A stretch of 64,000 nt of DNA. Source: Methylobacteriaceae bacterium. GTDB taxonomy: Bacteria; Pseudomonadota; Alphaproteobacteria; Rhizobiales; Beijerinckiaceae. The notes below the pieces were generated by a model, which ran no database searches, had not been told where the DNA came from, and was given only the letters and a program-made list of their open reading frames with translations. The position numbers were made by a program, and so were the translations under genes. Numbering within the stretch: position 1 is the first letter of the stretch; each line of letters starts with the position of its first letter. Location of the stretch: positions 1 through 64,000 of the forward strand of contig CANEZL010000019.1 of the NCBI GenBank assembly GCA_947444195.1. The letters are read 5' to 3'. Positions 1 to 16,978 of the stretch are shown here, in pieces.

Positions 1-1
1 C

Positions 2-3748
<3,747 letters not shown>

Positions 3749-3766
3749 GTCCCGAGACGACACCTC

Positions 3767-3794
3767 CCGTGCCGGCGCTCATCCGCCGGCACGG
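3767..3794 (+). other. Perfect hairpin in the rpoB-rpoC spacer
   Basis: Inverted repeat with two 11-base arms (3767-3777 and 3784-3794, arm CCGTGCCGGCG) around the 6-base loop CTCATC. There is no T tract after it, so it does not look like an intrinsic terminator. It could be an RNA processing or stability site between the two polymerase subunit genes, or a small palindromic repeat. Confidence 0.7.
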
Positions 3795-3922
3795 TCCGAG
3801 CGGGGAGGGGCAGGGCCTCCGGCGAAGATAAGCGCATCGCCTCGCGGGGAGGGGATGCGCCACGGAATCCCAGGACGCGGCCGCGCCTCGCGCAGCGCAG
3901 CCCGTCGAGCAAGGAGCGGATC

Positions 3923-8134
<4,212 letters not shown>

Positions 8135-8159
8135 GCCTCTGCGGCTCGATAGGAACGAG

Positions 8160-8190
8160 AAGGGCGGTCCTCACGGACCGCCCTTTTTCT
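8160..8190 (+). terminator. Intrinsic terminator after rpoC
   Basis: An 11-base perfect stem (AAGGGCGGTCC at 8160-8170, loop TCAC, complementary arm 8175-8185) runs directly into a T-rich tail at 8182-8188. It lies 26 bases after the rpoC stop and ends the rpoBC transcription unit. Confidence 0.92.
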
Positions 8191-8218
8191 TTCGCAGAGC
8201 GCGCGACGATCGGGGTTT

Positions 8219-8264
8219 CCAAAGGGCGATGCCCTTTGGTGGGTCGTCAGGGCAAGGCCCTGAC
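8219..8264. repeat. Two tandem perfect palindromes between rpoC and glpK
   Basis: First palindrome: arms CCAAAGGGC (8219-8227) and GCCCTTTGG (8231-8239) around GAT. Second: arms GTCAGGGC (8246-8253) and GCCCTGAC (8257-8264) around AAG. They sit between the convergent ends of rpoC and glpK. On the minus strand they could act as the transcription end of glpK. The tandem arrangement resembles REP-type extragenic elements, but no second copy of this pair was noticed in the window. Confidence 0.65.
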
Positions 8265-8311
8265 AACGTCGCGCTTCCCCTGCACCCCGCGAGGGCGGAG
8301 GCAGCCAGGGC

Positions 8312-9799
8312 TCAGACGCTCGCCAGCAGGCCCCGCACCGCCCGGCGCCAGCCGGCGCGCTTGGCCTCCCGCGTGGCGGCGCTCATGCCCACGCGGAAGC
8401 GGCGCTCCAGGCGCCAGAGGTCGGCGAAGCGCTCGGGCTCCGGGTAGAGCCCGGCGGTGAGCCCCGCGAGATAGGCGGCCCCGAGCGCCGTGGTCTCGAG
8501 GATCGCCGGCCGGTCGACGGGGGCGTCGAGGAGGTCGCAGAGGCGCTGCATGGTCCAGTCCGAGGCGACCATGCCGCCATCGACCCGCAGCACGGTGCCG
8601 GCCTCCGCGCACCAGTCGGCCCGCATCGCCTCCAAGAGATCCACGGTCTGGTAGCAGACGCTCTCCAAAGCCGCGCGGGCGAACTCGGCCGGGCCGCTGT
8701 TGCGGGTGAGGCCGAAGAGAGCACCCCGCACGTCCGGGTTCCAGTGCGGCGCGCCGAGGCCGACGAAGGCGGGCACGAGGTAGAGCTCCTGCTCCGGGTC
8801 GGCGCCTGCGGCGAGCGGCCCGGTCTCGGCGGCCTGCCCGATCAGCCCGAGCCCGTCGCGCAGCCACTGCACCACGGCACCCGCCACGAAGATCGAGCCT
8901 TCCAGGGCGTAGGTGCGGGTGCCCCCCAGTTGGTAGGCGATGGTAGTGAGCAGGCGGTTCCGCGAGGGAATCGCCTCCGCGCCGGTGTTCACCAGGGCGA
9001 AGCAGCCGGTGCCGTAGGTCGACTTGATCATGCCGGGCCGGAAGCAGGCCTGCCCCACCATCGCCGCCTGCTGGTCGCCCGCCACGCCGCGGATCGGGAC
9101 GGGCGCGCCGAACCATTCCGGCAGGGTCGCACCGTACTCGGCCGCGCAGTCGCGCACCTCCGGCAGCAGGCTCTCGGGCACGCGGAACAGGGCCAGCAGA
9201 TCCCGGTCCCAGGCGCCGCGGTGGATGTCGTAGAGCAGGGTGCGCGCGGCGTTGGTGGCGTCGGTGGCGTGGACCCCGCCGGTGAGCCGCCAGAGCAGGT
9301 AGGAATCCACCGTGCCGAAGGCGAGTTCGCCGCGCTCCGCCCGGGCGCGGGCGCCGGGCACGTTGTCGAGGATCCAGGCGATCTTGGTGGCCGCGAAATA
9401 GGGATCGATGATCAGGCCGGTGCGCGCGCTCACCAGGGCCTCGTGGCCCGCCCCCCGCAGGGCCGCGCAGGCGGGGGCGGTGCGCCGGTCCTGCCAGACG
9501 ATGGCGCGCCCCACGGCCTCGCCGCTCGCCCGGTCCCAGACCAGGGTGGTCTCGCGCTGGTTGGTGATGCCGATGCCGGCGATGTCCCGCGCCGCGAGGC
9601 CGGCCCGGTTCAGGGCGGCGCGGGCGGTGGAGAGGGTCGTCGCCCAGAGATCCTCGGGCTCGTGCTCCACCCAGCCCGAGGCGGGGAAATGCTGGGGGAA
9701 CTCCTCCTGGGCAAGCGCCACGATCTGGGCCTGCCCGTCGAAGACCAGGGCCCGGGTCGAGGTGGTGCCCTGGTCGATGGCGAGGATGAAACCCGGCAT
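8312..9799 (-). CDS. glpK: Glycerol kinase
   Basis: ATP-dependent phosphorylation of glycerol to sn-glycerol 3-phosphate in the cytoplasm; FGGY carbohydrate kinase family. The protein has 495 residues, against about 500 for the family. The N-terminal phosphate-binding segment [14 protein letters not shown], the mid segment [13 protein letters not shown] and the nucleotide-site segment [15 protein letters not shown] are all present. The ATG at 9799 gives the canonical N-terminus. No glpF, glpD or glpR is adjacent, so it appears to be a single-gene unit. It converges with rpoC. Confidence 0.97.
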   Translation of the reverse strand: MPGFILAIDQGTTSTRALVFDGQAQIVALAQEEFPQHFPASGWVEHEPEDLWATTLSTARAALNRAGLAARDIAGIGITNQRETTLVWDRASGEAVGRAIVWQDRRTAPACAALRGAGHEALVSARTGLIIDPYFAATKIAWILDNVPGARARAERGELAFGTVDSYLLWRLTGGVHATDATNAARTLLYDIHRGAWDRDLLALFRVPESLLPEVRDCAAEYGATLPEWFGAPVPIRGVAGDQQAAMVGQACFRPGMIKSTYGTGCFALVNTGAEAIPSRNRLLTTIAYQLGGTRTYALEGSIFVAGAVVQWLRDGLGLIGQAAETGPLAAGADPEQELYLVPAFVGLGAPHWNPDVRGALFGLTRNSGPAEFARAALESVCYQTVDLLEAMRADWCAEAGTVLRVDGGMVASDWTMQRLCDLLDAPVDRPAILETTALGAAYLAGLTAGLYPEPERFADLWRLERRFRVGMSAATREAKRAGWRRAVRGLLASV

Positions 9800-9919
9800 T
9801 CGGTCCTCCTGTCGCGAGGCCGAAGGGGCGCCGCCGCCTCACGGGCCGCAATATAGCGGCGGCAGGGCCCGGAGCGATGGGGGATCGGGAGGCGGGTGCC
9901 GTCCGGGGCGGTGGGCCGC

Positions 9920-10693
9920 CTACTCGGCGACGGCCTCGGCCACGCGGGGCCGGCCGGAATCCTCGGCGATGGCCTCCGCCGCGGCCTCGGCGAGGAGGGC
10001 GTAGCCGCCATCGGCCATGTGCAGGCCGTCCGAGGCGAAGAGCTGCTTGCGGGTGAGCTTCCCCTCGCGGATCCAGTCCTGCATCAGGTCGGCGCGGCGG
10101 ATCACCGGCACGCCGAGTTCCTCGCCGATCTCGCGCACGGCGTCGCGGAAGCGGTCGGAGCCGGGGGTGGCGTCGAGCGCCGGGCACCATTGCGGCTCCA
10201 TCAGCACCACGTCGATGCCGGCCTCCTGCAGCCGCTTGATGCCGCCGACGGTGGCCTCGCGGAAATGCGCGAGGGAGACGCCGCGGAGGGGGTCGTTGCT
10301 GCCGGTCTGCCAGATCACGAGCTGCGGCTCGGCCTGGATCACGTCGCGGTCGATGCGGCGCATCATGTCGTCGACATGCTCGCCGCCGATGCCGCGGTTG
10401 AGCACGGTGACGCCGCCGAGTTCCGGATAGGTCTTGCGCAGGGTGGCTTCGAGCAGGGCCGGATAGGCCTTGGCGGGGCTGCTCGCGCCGATGCCCTCGG
10501 TGGAGGAGGAGCCGAAGGCCACGATTCGCAGGGGCGCGCCGATGGCGATCTGGCGGGCGACGTGGGGCAGGTCCGCCGCCGGCTCGCTCAGGCCGAGATT
10601 GGCCGCGCCCGGCAGGAGGTCTGCGTAGGCGAGCACCGCGGTGGGCAGCACCGCAAGACCGGCGATCAGGCCGAAGGCGCGGAGGAACTTCAT
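9920..10693 (-). CDS. Secreted SGNH/GDSL-type hydrolase
   Basis: Putative esterase/lipase-like hydrolase of 257 residues. The start chosen at 10693 (MKFLRAFGLIAGLAVLP) gives a signal peptide: short basic start, hydrophobic core, and possible cleavage after AVLA near residue 22. Longer in-frame extensions upstream run into noncoding repeat sequence and were rejected. SGNH blocks are visible: block I AFGSSSTEG, with the usual GDS written GSS; block III TGSND with its Asn and Asp; and block V SDGLH with the Asp and His of the triad. The substrate cannot be told from sequence. No operon partner. Confidence 0.85.
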   Translation of the reverse strand: MKFLRAFGLIAGLAVLPTAVLAYADLLPGAANLGLSEPAADLPHVARQIAIGAPLRIVAFGSSSTEGIGASSPAKAYPALLEATLRKTYPELGGVTVLNRGIGGEHVDDMMRRIDRDVIQAEPQLVIWQTGSNDPLRGVSLAHFREATVGGIKRLQEAGIDVVLMEPQWCPALDATPGSDRFRDAVREIGEELGVPVIRRADLMQDWIREGKLTRKQLFASDGLHMADGGYALLAEAAAEAIAEDSGRPRVAEAVAE

Positions 10694-11117
10694 GGCGGAG
10701 CGGGGGGAGGCGATATGGAGGAGAGGCACGATCGGGACCGTCGACCTGTCGTCTGGACTGCTACAGAATGCCCGCCCATCCCGGAAGACCGGGTTCCACC
10801 GGACATTTGAATGCGAGGTGGATTCGTAACGCAAAATTAAGGCGGAAAGACAGCGCCTCGGCCGCACCGTCACCGATTCCCACCGATCCCCGGGCAAGAG
10901 TCCGCAGGCCCTTGACGCGCCCTCCGGCATCGCGGAGGCGCCCGGCCGGAGATCTGGACGATCTCTTCTGCATCGTCTTTTTCCGAAAGCCGGCGACCAC
11001 CTTTCGGGACGACGCGCTAGAGCATGCTGCTTTTTCACGGAAACAGCAGCATGCTCTATCTCTTTGTGGTCGCACGATGATGTCGGAAAACCGGGTTCCA
11101 CTTTTCCGCATCGTGCT
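10694..11117. other. 424-base noncoding region upstream of the SGNH hydrolase gene
   Basis: No credible gene. The right-hand part (about 10973-11121) is filled by copy A of a dispersed palindromic repeat. The left part should hold the promoter of the minus-strand SGNH hydrolase gene, and an AT-richer stretch (10817-10850) lies there, but no convincing -35/-10 pair was recognised. Confidence 0.6.
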
Positions 11118-11121
11118 CTAG
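10973..11121 (-). repeat. Dispersed palindromic repeat, copy A
   Basis: Read on the minus strand, this copy opens with CTAGAGCACGATGCGGAAAA and runs through the modules CATCGTGCGACCACAAAGAG, a palindrome with arms AGAGCATGCTGCT and AGCAGCATGCTCT, and CGTCCCGAAAGGTGG...CCGGCTTTCGG. The first and last modules are shared with copy B at 16813-16978 in the opposite orientation. CTAG occurs at 11118-11121 and at 11017-11020. The TAG of the speG stop codon lies inside the first CTAG. Confidence 0.85.
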
Positions 11122-11708
11122 CTCTTCAGCACCGGCTCGGCGATGTCCCCGCCGCCGCGATTGGCCAGGTAGTCCGGCTGGAACAGGCACATGCGCACCG
11201 CGTCGCGGTAGCGGCCGTTCATGAAGAACTCGTCCTTCAGCACCCCCTCGGGGCGGAAGCCGCAGCTCTCGTAGATGCTGATCGCGCGCTTGTTCTCCTT
11301 GTCCACGTGCAGGTAGAGCTTGTGGATGTTGAGCACGCTGAAGGCGTAGTCGATCGCCACCCGCGTCGCCTTCCAGGCGTAGCCCCGCCCCTGGAAGGCG
11401 GGATGGACCGCGATCTGGAACTCGCAGCGCCGGTGCAGATGGTTGATCTCCACGAGCTCCACCATGCCCGCCCGCTCGTCGCGGTCGTTGGCGATGATGA
11501 AGCGCCGCTCGGTCTGGTTGTGGATGTTGCGCTCGTAGAGCTGCGCGAGTTCGGCGAAGGACTCGTAGGCCTCCTCGAACCAGTAGCGCATGATGCTGTC
11601 GTTGTTGTTGAGCTGGTGCACGAAGAGCAGGTCCTCGCGCTCCAGGGGGCGCAGCTTGACCCGGTCGCCCTTGCTGTTCCTGTCGCTCACGCTGTTCTTT
11701 TCGCTCAC
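11118..11708 (-). CDS. speG: Spermidine N1-acetyltransferase (SpeG-type GNAT)
   Basis: Acetyl-CoA-dependent N-acetylation of spermidine/spermine, a way to detoxify or store polyamines. Very strong similarity to enterobacterial SpeG from memory: [11 protein letters not shown] near residue 17, then [29 protein letters not shown] and [13 protein letters not shown], with the acetyl-CoA loop GRGYAWKA. The start is GTG at 11708, which overlaps the argE stop (GTGA), giving 196 residues; the first dozen ([14 protein letters not shown]) are poorly conserved. Translationally coupled to argE. The stop codon lies in the boundary of repeat copy A. Confidence 0.9.
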   Translation of the reverse strand: MSEKNSVSDRNSKGDRVKLRPLEREDLLFVHQLNNNDSIMRYWFEEAYESFAELAQLYERNIHNQTERRFIIANDRDERAGMVELVEINHLHRRCEFQIAVHPAFQGRGYAWKATRVAIDYAFSVLNIHKLYLHVDKENKRAISIYESCGFRPEGVLKDEFFMNGRYRDAVRMCLFQPDYLANRGGGDIAEPVLKS

Positions 11709-12880
11709 GCGGCACACTCCGCGATGAGGCGGCGCAGGAAGGCCTCGCCCTGCGCCAGGGCCTCGAGGGTGATGAATTCGTCGGGTTGGTGGGCCTGGTC
11801 GATGGAGCCCGGTCCGCAGACGATCGTGGGGATCCCGGCCGCCTGGAAGCGGCCGGCCTCGGTGGCGTAGGGCACCGAGACGGTACGGTTGCGCCCCGCG
11901 AGGCGCAGGGCGAGGCGCTCGGCCTCCGAGCCCGGCTCGGGGGCGAGGCCGGGCACCGCGATCTCCTCGCACGTCTCGATCCGGCCGAAATCCCCGTAGC
12001 GGTTGAGCCGCTCGGCGGAGACCCGCGCGGCGGCCTCGGCGAACAGGGCCGGGATCTCGGCGGGGTCGAGGTCCGGCAGGCCGCGATACTCCCAGTGGAA
12101 GCTGCACAGCTTGGGCAGGATGTTGCGGGCGGTCCCGCCCTGGATCGTGCCCACATGCACCGTGGTGCAGGGGGGATCGAAGCGGCCGGAGGGGTCGCCG
12201 CGGGCGATCATCGCGTCCGCGATCCGGTTGAGGCTCGCCACGAGCTCGCCCGCCGCCATCACCGCGTTGGCGCCGAGCATCGGCTTGGAGGAATGCGCCT
12301 CGTGCCCGTGCACGGTGGTGAGGCAGGTGACGACGCTCTTGTGGGCATCGGCCACCTCCAGCCCCGTGGGCTCGCCGACGATCACGGCGCCCGGCCGCGG
12401 CAGGTCGGCGCCGAAGCGGGCGATGGTGTCGGCCACGCCGAGGCAGGTGGTCTCCTCGTCGTAGGAGAGCAGGATGTGGATCGGGCGCGCCAAGTCGGCG
12501 GCCAGCATCTCGGGCACCAGGGCGAGCGCCAGCGCGCAGAACCCCTTCATGTCGACGGCGCCGCGGCCGTAGGCGCGCCCGTCCGCCACGCGCAGGCGGA
12601 AGGGATCGGACGACCAGGCCTGCCCCGTCACCGGCACCACGTCGGTATGGCCGGAGAGCACGACGCCGCCGTCGCGCGCGGGGCCGAGAGTGGCGAACAG
12701 GGCCACCTTGTCGCCGGCCGCGTTCGGCACGCGGAGACAGGGCACGCCCCAGCCGTCGAGATAGGCGCCGACGCTGTCCGCGAGGGCGCGGTTCGAGCGC
12801 GCGCTCTCGGTGTCGAAGGCGACGAGGCGTGCGAGGAGATCGAGGGCAGGGAGCCGCTCGCCGATCGGCATGGCGTCCAT
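11705..12880 (-). CDS. argE: Acetylornithine deacetylase
   Basis: M20 family zinc peptidase-like enzyme that hydrolyses N2-acetylornithine to ornithine in arginine biosynthesis. 391 residues. Metal-site motifs: [32 protein letters not shown] and [15 protein letters not shown]. Its TGA overlaps the GTG start of speG, so the ornithine-producing and polyamine-acetylating steps are translationally linked. The ATG at 12880 ([16 protein letters not shown]) is preferred; a second Met three codons later would also serve. Succinyl-diaminopimelate desuccinylase (DapE) is the main alternative, but motif spacing and length fit ArgE better. Confidence 0.92.
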   Translation of the reverse strand: MDAMPIGERLPALDLLARLVAFDTESARSNRALADSVGAYLDGWGVPCLRVPNAAGDKVALFATLGPARDGGVVLSGHTDVVPVTGQAWSSDPFRLRVADGRAYGRGAVDMKGFCALALALVPEMLAADLARPIHILLSYDEETTCLGVADTIARFGADLPRPGAVIVGEPTGLEVADAHKSVVTCLTTVHGHEAHSSKPMLGANAVMAAGELVASLNRIADAMIARGDPSGRFDPPCTTVHVGTIQGGTARNILPKLCSFHWEYRGLPDLDPAEIPALFAEAAARVSAERLNRYGDFGRIETCEEIAVPGLAPEPGSEAERLALRLAGRNRTVSVPYATEAGRFQAAGIPTIVCGPGSIDQAHQPDEFITLEALAQGEAFLRRLIAECAA

Positions 12881-12918
12881 CCTTCGGGCGCTGGGTGCGC
12901 CCGGGTCGGTGCAGCGCG

Positions 12919-13311
12919 TCAGTGCAGGCTGCGGCGCACGTGCGGGCTGTCGAGGGAGAAGGCGGGGATCTCGGCCTCGAAGCTCTCGCCCGCCACCGTC
13001 GCCATCGTGTAGCTGCCGGCCATCAGGCCGTCCGGCGTGGTGAGGGGGCAGCCGCTCGTGTAGCAGAACGACTCGCCCGGCCCCAGCACCGGCTGCTTGC
13101 CGACGACGCCGGTGCCGCGCACCTCCTGGCAGGCGCCGCGCCCGTCGATGATCCGCCAGTGGCGCGAGCGCAGCTGCACCTGCTCGGCGCCGTTGTTCAC
13201 GATCTCGACGGTGTAGGCGAAGAAGTAGCGGTTCTCGCCCGGGGAGGATTCCTCCTCGACGAAGCGGGGCTCGACGGTCACGCTGATTCCGCGCGTCTCA
13301 GCCTTGTACAT
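12919..13311 (-). CDS. apaG: ApaG protein (DUF525 domain)
   Basis: Small beta-sandwich protein of the ApaG/DUF525 family, 130 residues, the family's normal size. The start at 13311 gives [20 protein letters not shown], which matches family N-termini. Conserved segments [40 protein letters not shown] and GSYTM are all present. The exact function is unsettled; it is linked to polyphosphate, nucleotide or cobalt phenotypes in other bacteria. Divergent from the GFA-family gene, 157 bases apart. ORF extension upstream to 13494 is not supported. Confidence 0.93.
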   Translation of the reverse strand: MYKAETRGISVTVEPRFVEEESSPGENRYFFAYTVEIVNNGAEQVQLRSRHWRIIDGRGACQEVRGTGVVGKQPVLGPGESFCYTSGCPLTTPDGLMAGSYTMATVAGESFEAEIPAFSLDSPHVRRSLH

Positions 13312-13468
13312 CGTCCTGAATCGCCTCTCCCCCGGGGCGCCCCACCACCGGCCGTCCGCACCGATGCGGCTTCTCGGACCACGGAGCCTCGTGGTAGTGG
13401 GCGCCGAAATCCGCGTCAATCGCGGCGGAATACCTCGCCGGATGCCGGGGCCGCAGGAGCAGGATGCC

Positions 13469-13897
13469 ATGCAGGACGGCGCGGACACCCTCACCGGCGG
13501 CTGCCATTGCGGCGCGATCCGCTACGCGATGCCCCGGGCGGTGGAGCACAACGCCCTCTGCCATTGCCGCGATTGCCGGCGCCACGCGGGCGCGCCGATG
13601 GTGGGCTGGGCGATGGTGGCAGCCGAGGCGGTGCAGATCACGGGCACGCCCGCGACCTACCACTCCTCCGAGCACGGGCGCCGCCAGTTCTGCCGGGATT
13701 GCGGCACGGGTCTGTTCTACCGCAACGCGGCGGTGCTGCCCGGCATGCTCGACATCCAGACCGGCACCCTCGACGACCCGGACGCCATGCCCCCGACCGC
13801 CCATATCCAGACCGCCGAGCGCCTCGGCTGGATGGGGGAGGCGCACGCCCTGCCGAGCTTCGCGCGCTTCCCGGGCCCGCCGGTAACCGAGCCTTAG
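13469..13897 (+). CDS. GFA family protein (glutathione-dependent formaldehyde-activating/CENP-V fold)
   Basis: 142-residue zinc-binding protein with the seven cysteines of the GFA fold: C12 and C14 (GGCHCG), C31, C33 and C36 (CHCRDC), C75 and C78 (CRDCGT). The start at 13469 is preceded by an AGGAG-type site. Family members include the S-hydroxymethylglutathione synthase Gfa, but most paralogues, probably including this one, have unknown substrates. In a methylotroph-like genome, formaldehyde handling is tempting but unproven. Followed 48 bases later by the dCTP deaminase gene. Confidence 0.88.
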   Translation: MQDGADTLTGGCHCGAIRYAMPRAVEHNALCHCRDCRRHAGAPMVGWAMVAAEAVQITGTPATYHSSEHGRRQFCRDCGTGLFYRNAAVLPGMLDIQTGTLDDPDAMPPTAHIQTAERLGWMGEAHALPSFARFPGPPVTEP

Positions 13898-13945
13898 GCG
13901 CTCCCGGCGGACAAGGGAGGATCGTTCGGACGGGGTTTTGGCGTC

Positions 13946-15061
13946 ATGGAGAGCAGCACGGCGCAGGGTCCCGGCGCGGCGGAGGGCGTCGAGGGCATCC
14001 TGCCGGCCCAGGCCATCGCGGCCCTCACGCGCGCCGGCGGGATCGGACCCGCCGAGCCCTACGCCACCGACCAGATCCAGCCCGCGAGCCTCGACCTGCG
14101 GCTCGGGCAGCGCGCCTACCGGGTCCGGACGAGCTTCCTTCCGGGGGGCGGGCGCACGGTCTCAGCCTGCGTCGAGGCGCTGGCGCTGCACGCCATCGAC
14201 CTGCGGCCGGGGGCGGTGCTGGAGACGGGCTGCGTCTACATCGCCGAGTTGCAGGAGAGCCTGAACCTGCCCGCGGACCTCTCAGCCAGCGCCAACCCGA
14301 AGAGCTCGACGGGGCGCATCGACGTGTTCACCCGCGTCATCACCGACCGGGGCCGCGCCTTCGACCAGGTCGAGGCGGGCTACCGGGGACCGCTCTACGC
14401 CGAGATCTCGCCGCGCACCTTCCCCGTCCTCGTGCGGACGGGCTCGCGCCTCTCGCAGATCCGCTTCCGCCGGGGCGACCCCCGCCTGCGCGAGGCGGAT
14501 CTCGCCGCGCTGCACGCCCGCACGCCCCTGGTGAACGTGCCCGATCCCTCCCTGCAGGGGGGCGTGGCCGTGTCGGTGGACCTCGCGGGCTTCGACGGGC
14601 TGATCGGCTACCGCGCCAAGCGCCATACCGGCCTCGTGGACGTGGACGCCCCCGGAGCCCACCGCAGCGCGGATTTCTGGGAGCCGCTGCCCGCCGACGG
14701 CTCCGGCACCCTCATCCTCGATCCCGGCCAGTTCTACATCCTGGCCTCGAAGGAGGCGGTGCAGGTGCCGCCCGACCACGCCGCCGAGATGGTGCCCTTC
14801 GATCCGCTGGTCGGCGAGTTCCGGGTCCACTACGCGGGCTTCTTCGATCCGGGCTTCGGCCATGCGGGGGCGGGGGGCAGCGGGGCGCGGGCGGTGCTGG
14901 AGGTGCGCTCGCGCGACGTGCCCTTCCTGCTGGAGGACGGCCAGATCGTCGGCCGCCTCGTCTACGAGCGCATGGCCGCGCTGCCGGAGACCCTCTACGG
15001 CGCGGGTGCCGGCTCGAACTATCAGGCGCAGGGTCTGAAGCTCTCCAAGCACTTCGTCTGA
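13946..15061 (+). CDS. dcd: 2'-deoxycytidine 5'-triphosphate deaminase, long alphaproteobacterial form
   Basis: Deaminates dCTP to dUTP for dTTP synthesis. 371 residues, about twice the length of E. coli Dcd, because it contains two dUTPase/Dcd-type jelly-roll repeats; this long form is usual in alphaproteobacteria. N-terminal half: IQPASLDLRLG, SANPKSSTGRIDVFTRV and GPLYAEISPRTFPV. Second half: DFWEPLPADGSG, LDPGQFYILASKE, VGEFRVHYAGFFDPGF. The C-terminal NYQAQGLKLSKHF closes the nucleotide site. The ATG at 13946 is the only sensible start. Convergent with the HD-GYP gene. Confidence 0.93.
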   Translation: MESSTAQGPGAAEGVEGILPAQAIAALTRAGGIGPAEPYATDQIQPASLDLRLGQRAYRVRTSFLPGGGRTVSACVEALALHAIDLRPGAVLETGCVYIAELQESLNLPADLSASANPKSSTGRIDVFTRVITDRGRAFDQVEAGYRGPLYAEISPRTFPVLVRTGSRLSQIRFRRGDPRLREADLAALHARTPLVNVPDPSLQGGVAVSVDLAGFDGLIGYRAKRHTGLVDVDAPGAHRSADFWEPLPADGSGTLILDPGQFYILASKEAVQVPPDHAAEMVPFDPLVGEFRVHYAGFFDPGFGHAGAGGSGARAVLEVRSRDVPFLLEDGQIVGRLVYERMAALPETLYGAGAGSNYQAQGLKLSKHFV

Positions 15062-15099
15062 TTGGGCCGGGGCCGCTCCGCACCCCGCGGGCGCCCAGA

Positions 15100-16143
15100 T
15101 CAGGTCCCCGAGACGCTGCGCGCGAAGGCGCGCACGAGGGGCATGTCGAGCTTGTCCTTCATGCCGAGCAGGATGTCGATGGCGTCGGCGCTGGGCATCG
15201 GCGCGCGGTAGGGGCGGCTCTCCACCAGGGCCGCGTAGATGTCGCAGATCGTGGTCAGCCGCACGGGATCGCTGATCTGCCCGCCCGAGAGGCCGTCGGG
15301 ATAGCCGGACCCGTCCAGGGCCTCGTGGTGGTGGCGCACCACCTCCAGGGTCGTGGTGTCGAAACCGCCGGCCTCCACCAAGATCTGGTGGCCGAGGGCG
15401 GCATGGGTGCGCATCACCGCGAACTCGTCCGGGTCGAGGCGGCCGGGCTTGTTCAGGACGGCGAGCGGGATGCGCGCCTTGCCGACATCGTGCACCAGGG
15501 CGGCGCGGACGAGGTGCTGGCGGTCGCGCTCGGAGAAGCCGAGATCGATCGCGAAGGTCGCGGTGAGCCCGGTGACGAGCAGGCAATGCTGGTAGGTGGC
15601 ATCGTCGTAGCTGCGCACCTTGGTCAGCCAACGCTCCAGGCCGCCCACCTCCACCGCGGTGAGCACGGGGGCGAGGCCCTCGTCCACCGCCGCGGCATCG
15701 ACCGGACCGCCGGTGCGGGCGACGTCGAGGAGGCCGGTGATCACGCTGCCGGCCTGGTTGGCGCCCTGCGCCACCACCGCCTCCACCGTGCTGGCGGGGC
15801 GCAGATGGGCGAGGACGGCCTGCGCCACCGTGCGCACCGGGGTGCCGCCGGGGAGGCAGAGGCCGGCGCCGAGGCTGCGCGCCTGGGCCATGCTGCGCTC
15901 GCTCATGGTGCGCATCAGGCAGATCAGCGGCGTCTTCGATCCGCCGAGCGCGGCCACGTAGCTGCGCAGGGACAGGACCGAGGCCGGCTGCATCAGGTCG
16001 AGATCGGCCACGAGGCCGAGGGCCGGCACCCCGAGTTCCACGGGGCGGCTTCCAGGGACGACGACCCGGCACGGGGCGATCTGCTCGAGGAGTTGCGACA
16101 GGCCGATGCTGCGGTCGGCGCGGTCGGTGAGGAGGACCAGCAT
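15100..16143 (-). CDS. HD-GYP domain protein (probable cyclic-di-GMP phosphodiesterase)
   Basis: 347 residues. The N-terminal 115 residues look like a degenerate receiver-type domain. The C-terminal half is an HD-GYP domain: H218-D219 in LVHDVGKARIP, then MRTHAALGHQIL, HHHEALDGSGYPDGLSGG (GSGYP where the signature often reads GTGYP) and ICDIYAAL. All expected metal-binding His/Asp positions appear filled, so c-di-GMP hydrolysis is plausible. The start at 16143 (MLVLLTDRADRSIG) has a GGGAGG upstream; the longer frame to 16281 has an unlikely Arg/Gly-rich N-terminus. Convergent with dcd. Confidence 0.85.
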   Translation of the reverse strand: MLVLLTDRADRSIGLSQLLEQIAPCRVVVPGSRPVELGVPALGLVADLDLMQPASVLSLRSYVAALGGSKTPLICLMRTMSERSMAQARSLGAGLCLPGGTPVRTVAQAVLAHLRPASTVEAVVAQGANQAGSVITGLLDVARTGGPVDAAAVDEGLAPVLTAVEVGGLERWLTKVRSYDDATYQHCLLVTGLTATFAIDLGFSERDRQHLVRAALVHDVGKARIPLAVLNKPGRLDPDEFAVMRTHAALGHQILVEAGGFDTTTLEVVRHHHEALDGSGYPDGLSGGQISDPVRLTTICDIYAALVESRPYRAPMPSADAIDILLGMKDKLDMPLVRAFARSVSGT

Positions 16144-16356
16144 GCCGGCGTCAGCCCTCCCGGCCGCCGCCGAGGCGCCTCGATGACGTCTCTCCTGCCC
16201 GCATCCCGTCAGGCCTCCCCATCCCCGCCGTTCCGCCTCGTGGGGCGTGGCGCGCCGGTTACCCATACTATGGACTGGCAATCTTTCGGGAATGTTATCC
16301 CGGCTCCGAAACGGGCCGGCGCCCGCGCCGCCGGGGCCGGCCGGACGACGGGCGCG

Positions 16357-16710
16357 TCAGAGCGCGGACTTGGTGACCTGCCCCGGTCCGGCGCGGTCGG
16401 TCGGGGGGCCGGGCACCGCCACCCGCGCCTCGCCGCCGCCCTGCGCCGGCACGGCCAGGGCGGGGCGCGCCGCCAGGGGCGGCAGGGGCGGGAGCGGGGC
16501 GGGATCGGACACCCCGCGCAGGAAGGGCAGGGTGAAGGCGGCGAGCACCGCCAGGGCGACCAGCGCCCCCGTCAGCATGCCGCGCAGGACGCCGCTCGAC
16601 GGGCGCGCCGGGCCGGCCTGCCGCAGCGGGCCGGGGGCGAGGCGCGCACGGCGGCGGAACAGGCCGCCGCGCGCGGTCGAACGATCCGAGCGCGCGAGGA
16701 ATTCGTTCAT
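16357..16710 (-). CDS. Small single-pass membrane protein of unknown function
   Basis: 117 residues from the start at 16710 (MNEFLARSDRSTARGG). A basic N-terminal cytoplasmic segment of about 45 residues is followed by one hydrophobic segment (LTGALVALAVLAAFTLPF, about residues 45-65) and a Pro/Ala-rich tail. No family recognised. Position upstream of, and on the same strand as, the HD-GYP gene (213 bases between) does not assign a role. High-GC codon use matches the neighbours, so a real gene is likely but not certain. Confidence 0.6.
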   Translation of the reverse strand: MNEFLARSDRSTARGGLFRRRARLAPGPLRQAGPARPSSGVLRGMLTGALVALAVLAAFTLPFLRGVSDPAPLPPLPPLAARPALAVPAQGGGEARVAVPGPPTDRAGPGQVTKSAL

Positions 16711-16812
16711 CACGGTTCGTGGGACGGGGCGGTGACGATGCCGTCTCCTGATCGGCGGAAGGGGCCAAATCAAGGCTGAGGCCGCTCCGGCACGGGCGGG
16801 TGCCGTCGTGTT

Positions 16813-16978
16813 CTAGAGCACGATGCGGAAAAGTGGAATCCGGTTCTCCGAACTCATCGTGCGACCACAAAGAGATAGAGCATCGTCCCGAAAGGTGGTT
16901 GCCGGCTTTCGGGAAAAGATGATGCAAAACCAAGAGTCTAGCGCATCGTCCCGGCTCCGATTTCCGGGACGACGCGCT
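16813..16978 (+). repeat. Dispersed palindromic repeat, copy B
   Basis: Begins CTAGAGCACGATGCGGAAAA and continues with CATCGTGCGACCACAAAGAG, then AGAGCATCGTCCCGAAAGGT and GCCGGCTTTCGGGAAAAG ending in GATGATGC. A second CTAG at 16938-16941 starts another short palindromic module (GCATCGTCCCGG...CCGGGACGACGC). Each module can fold on itself. The last part encodes the C-terminus and stop codon of the minus-strand prephenate dehydrogenase gene. Confidence 0.85.
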
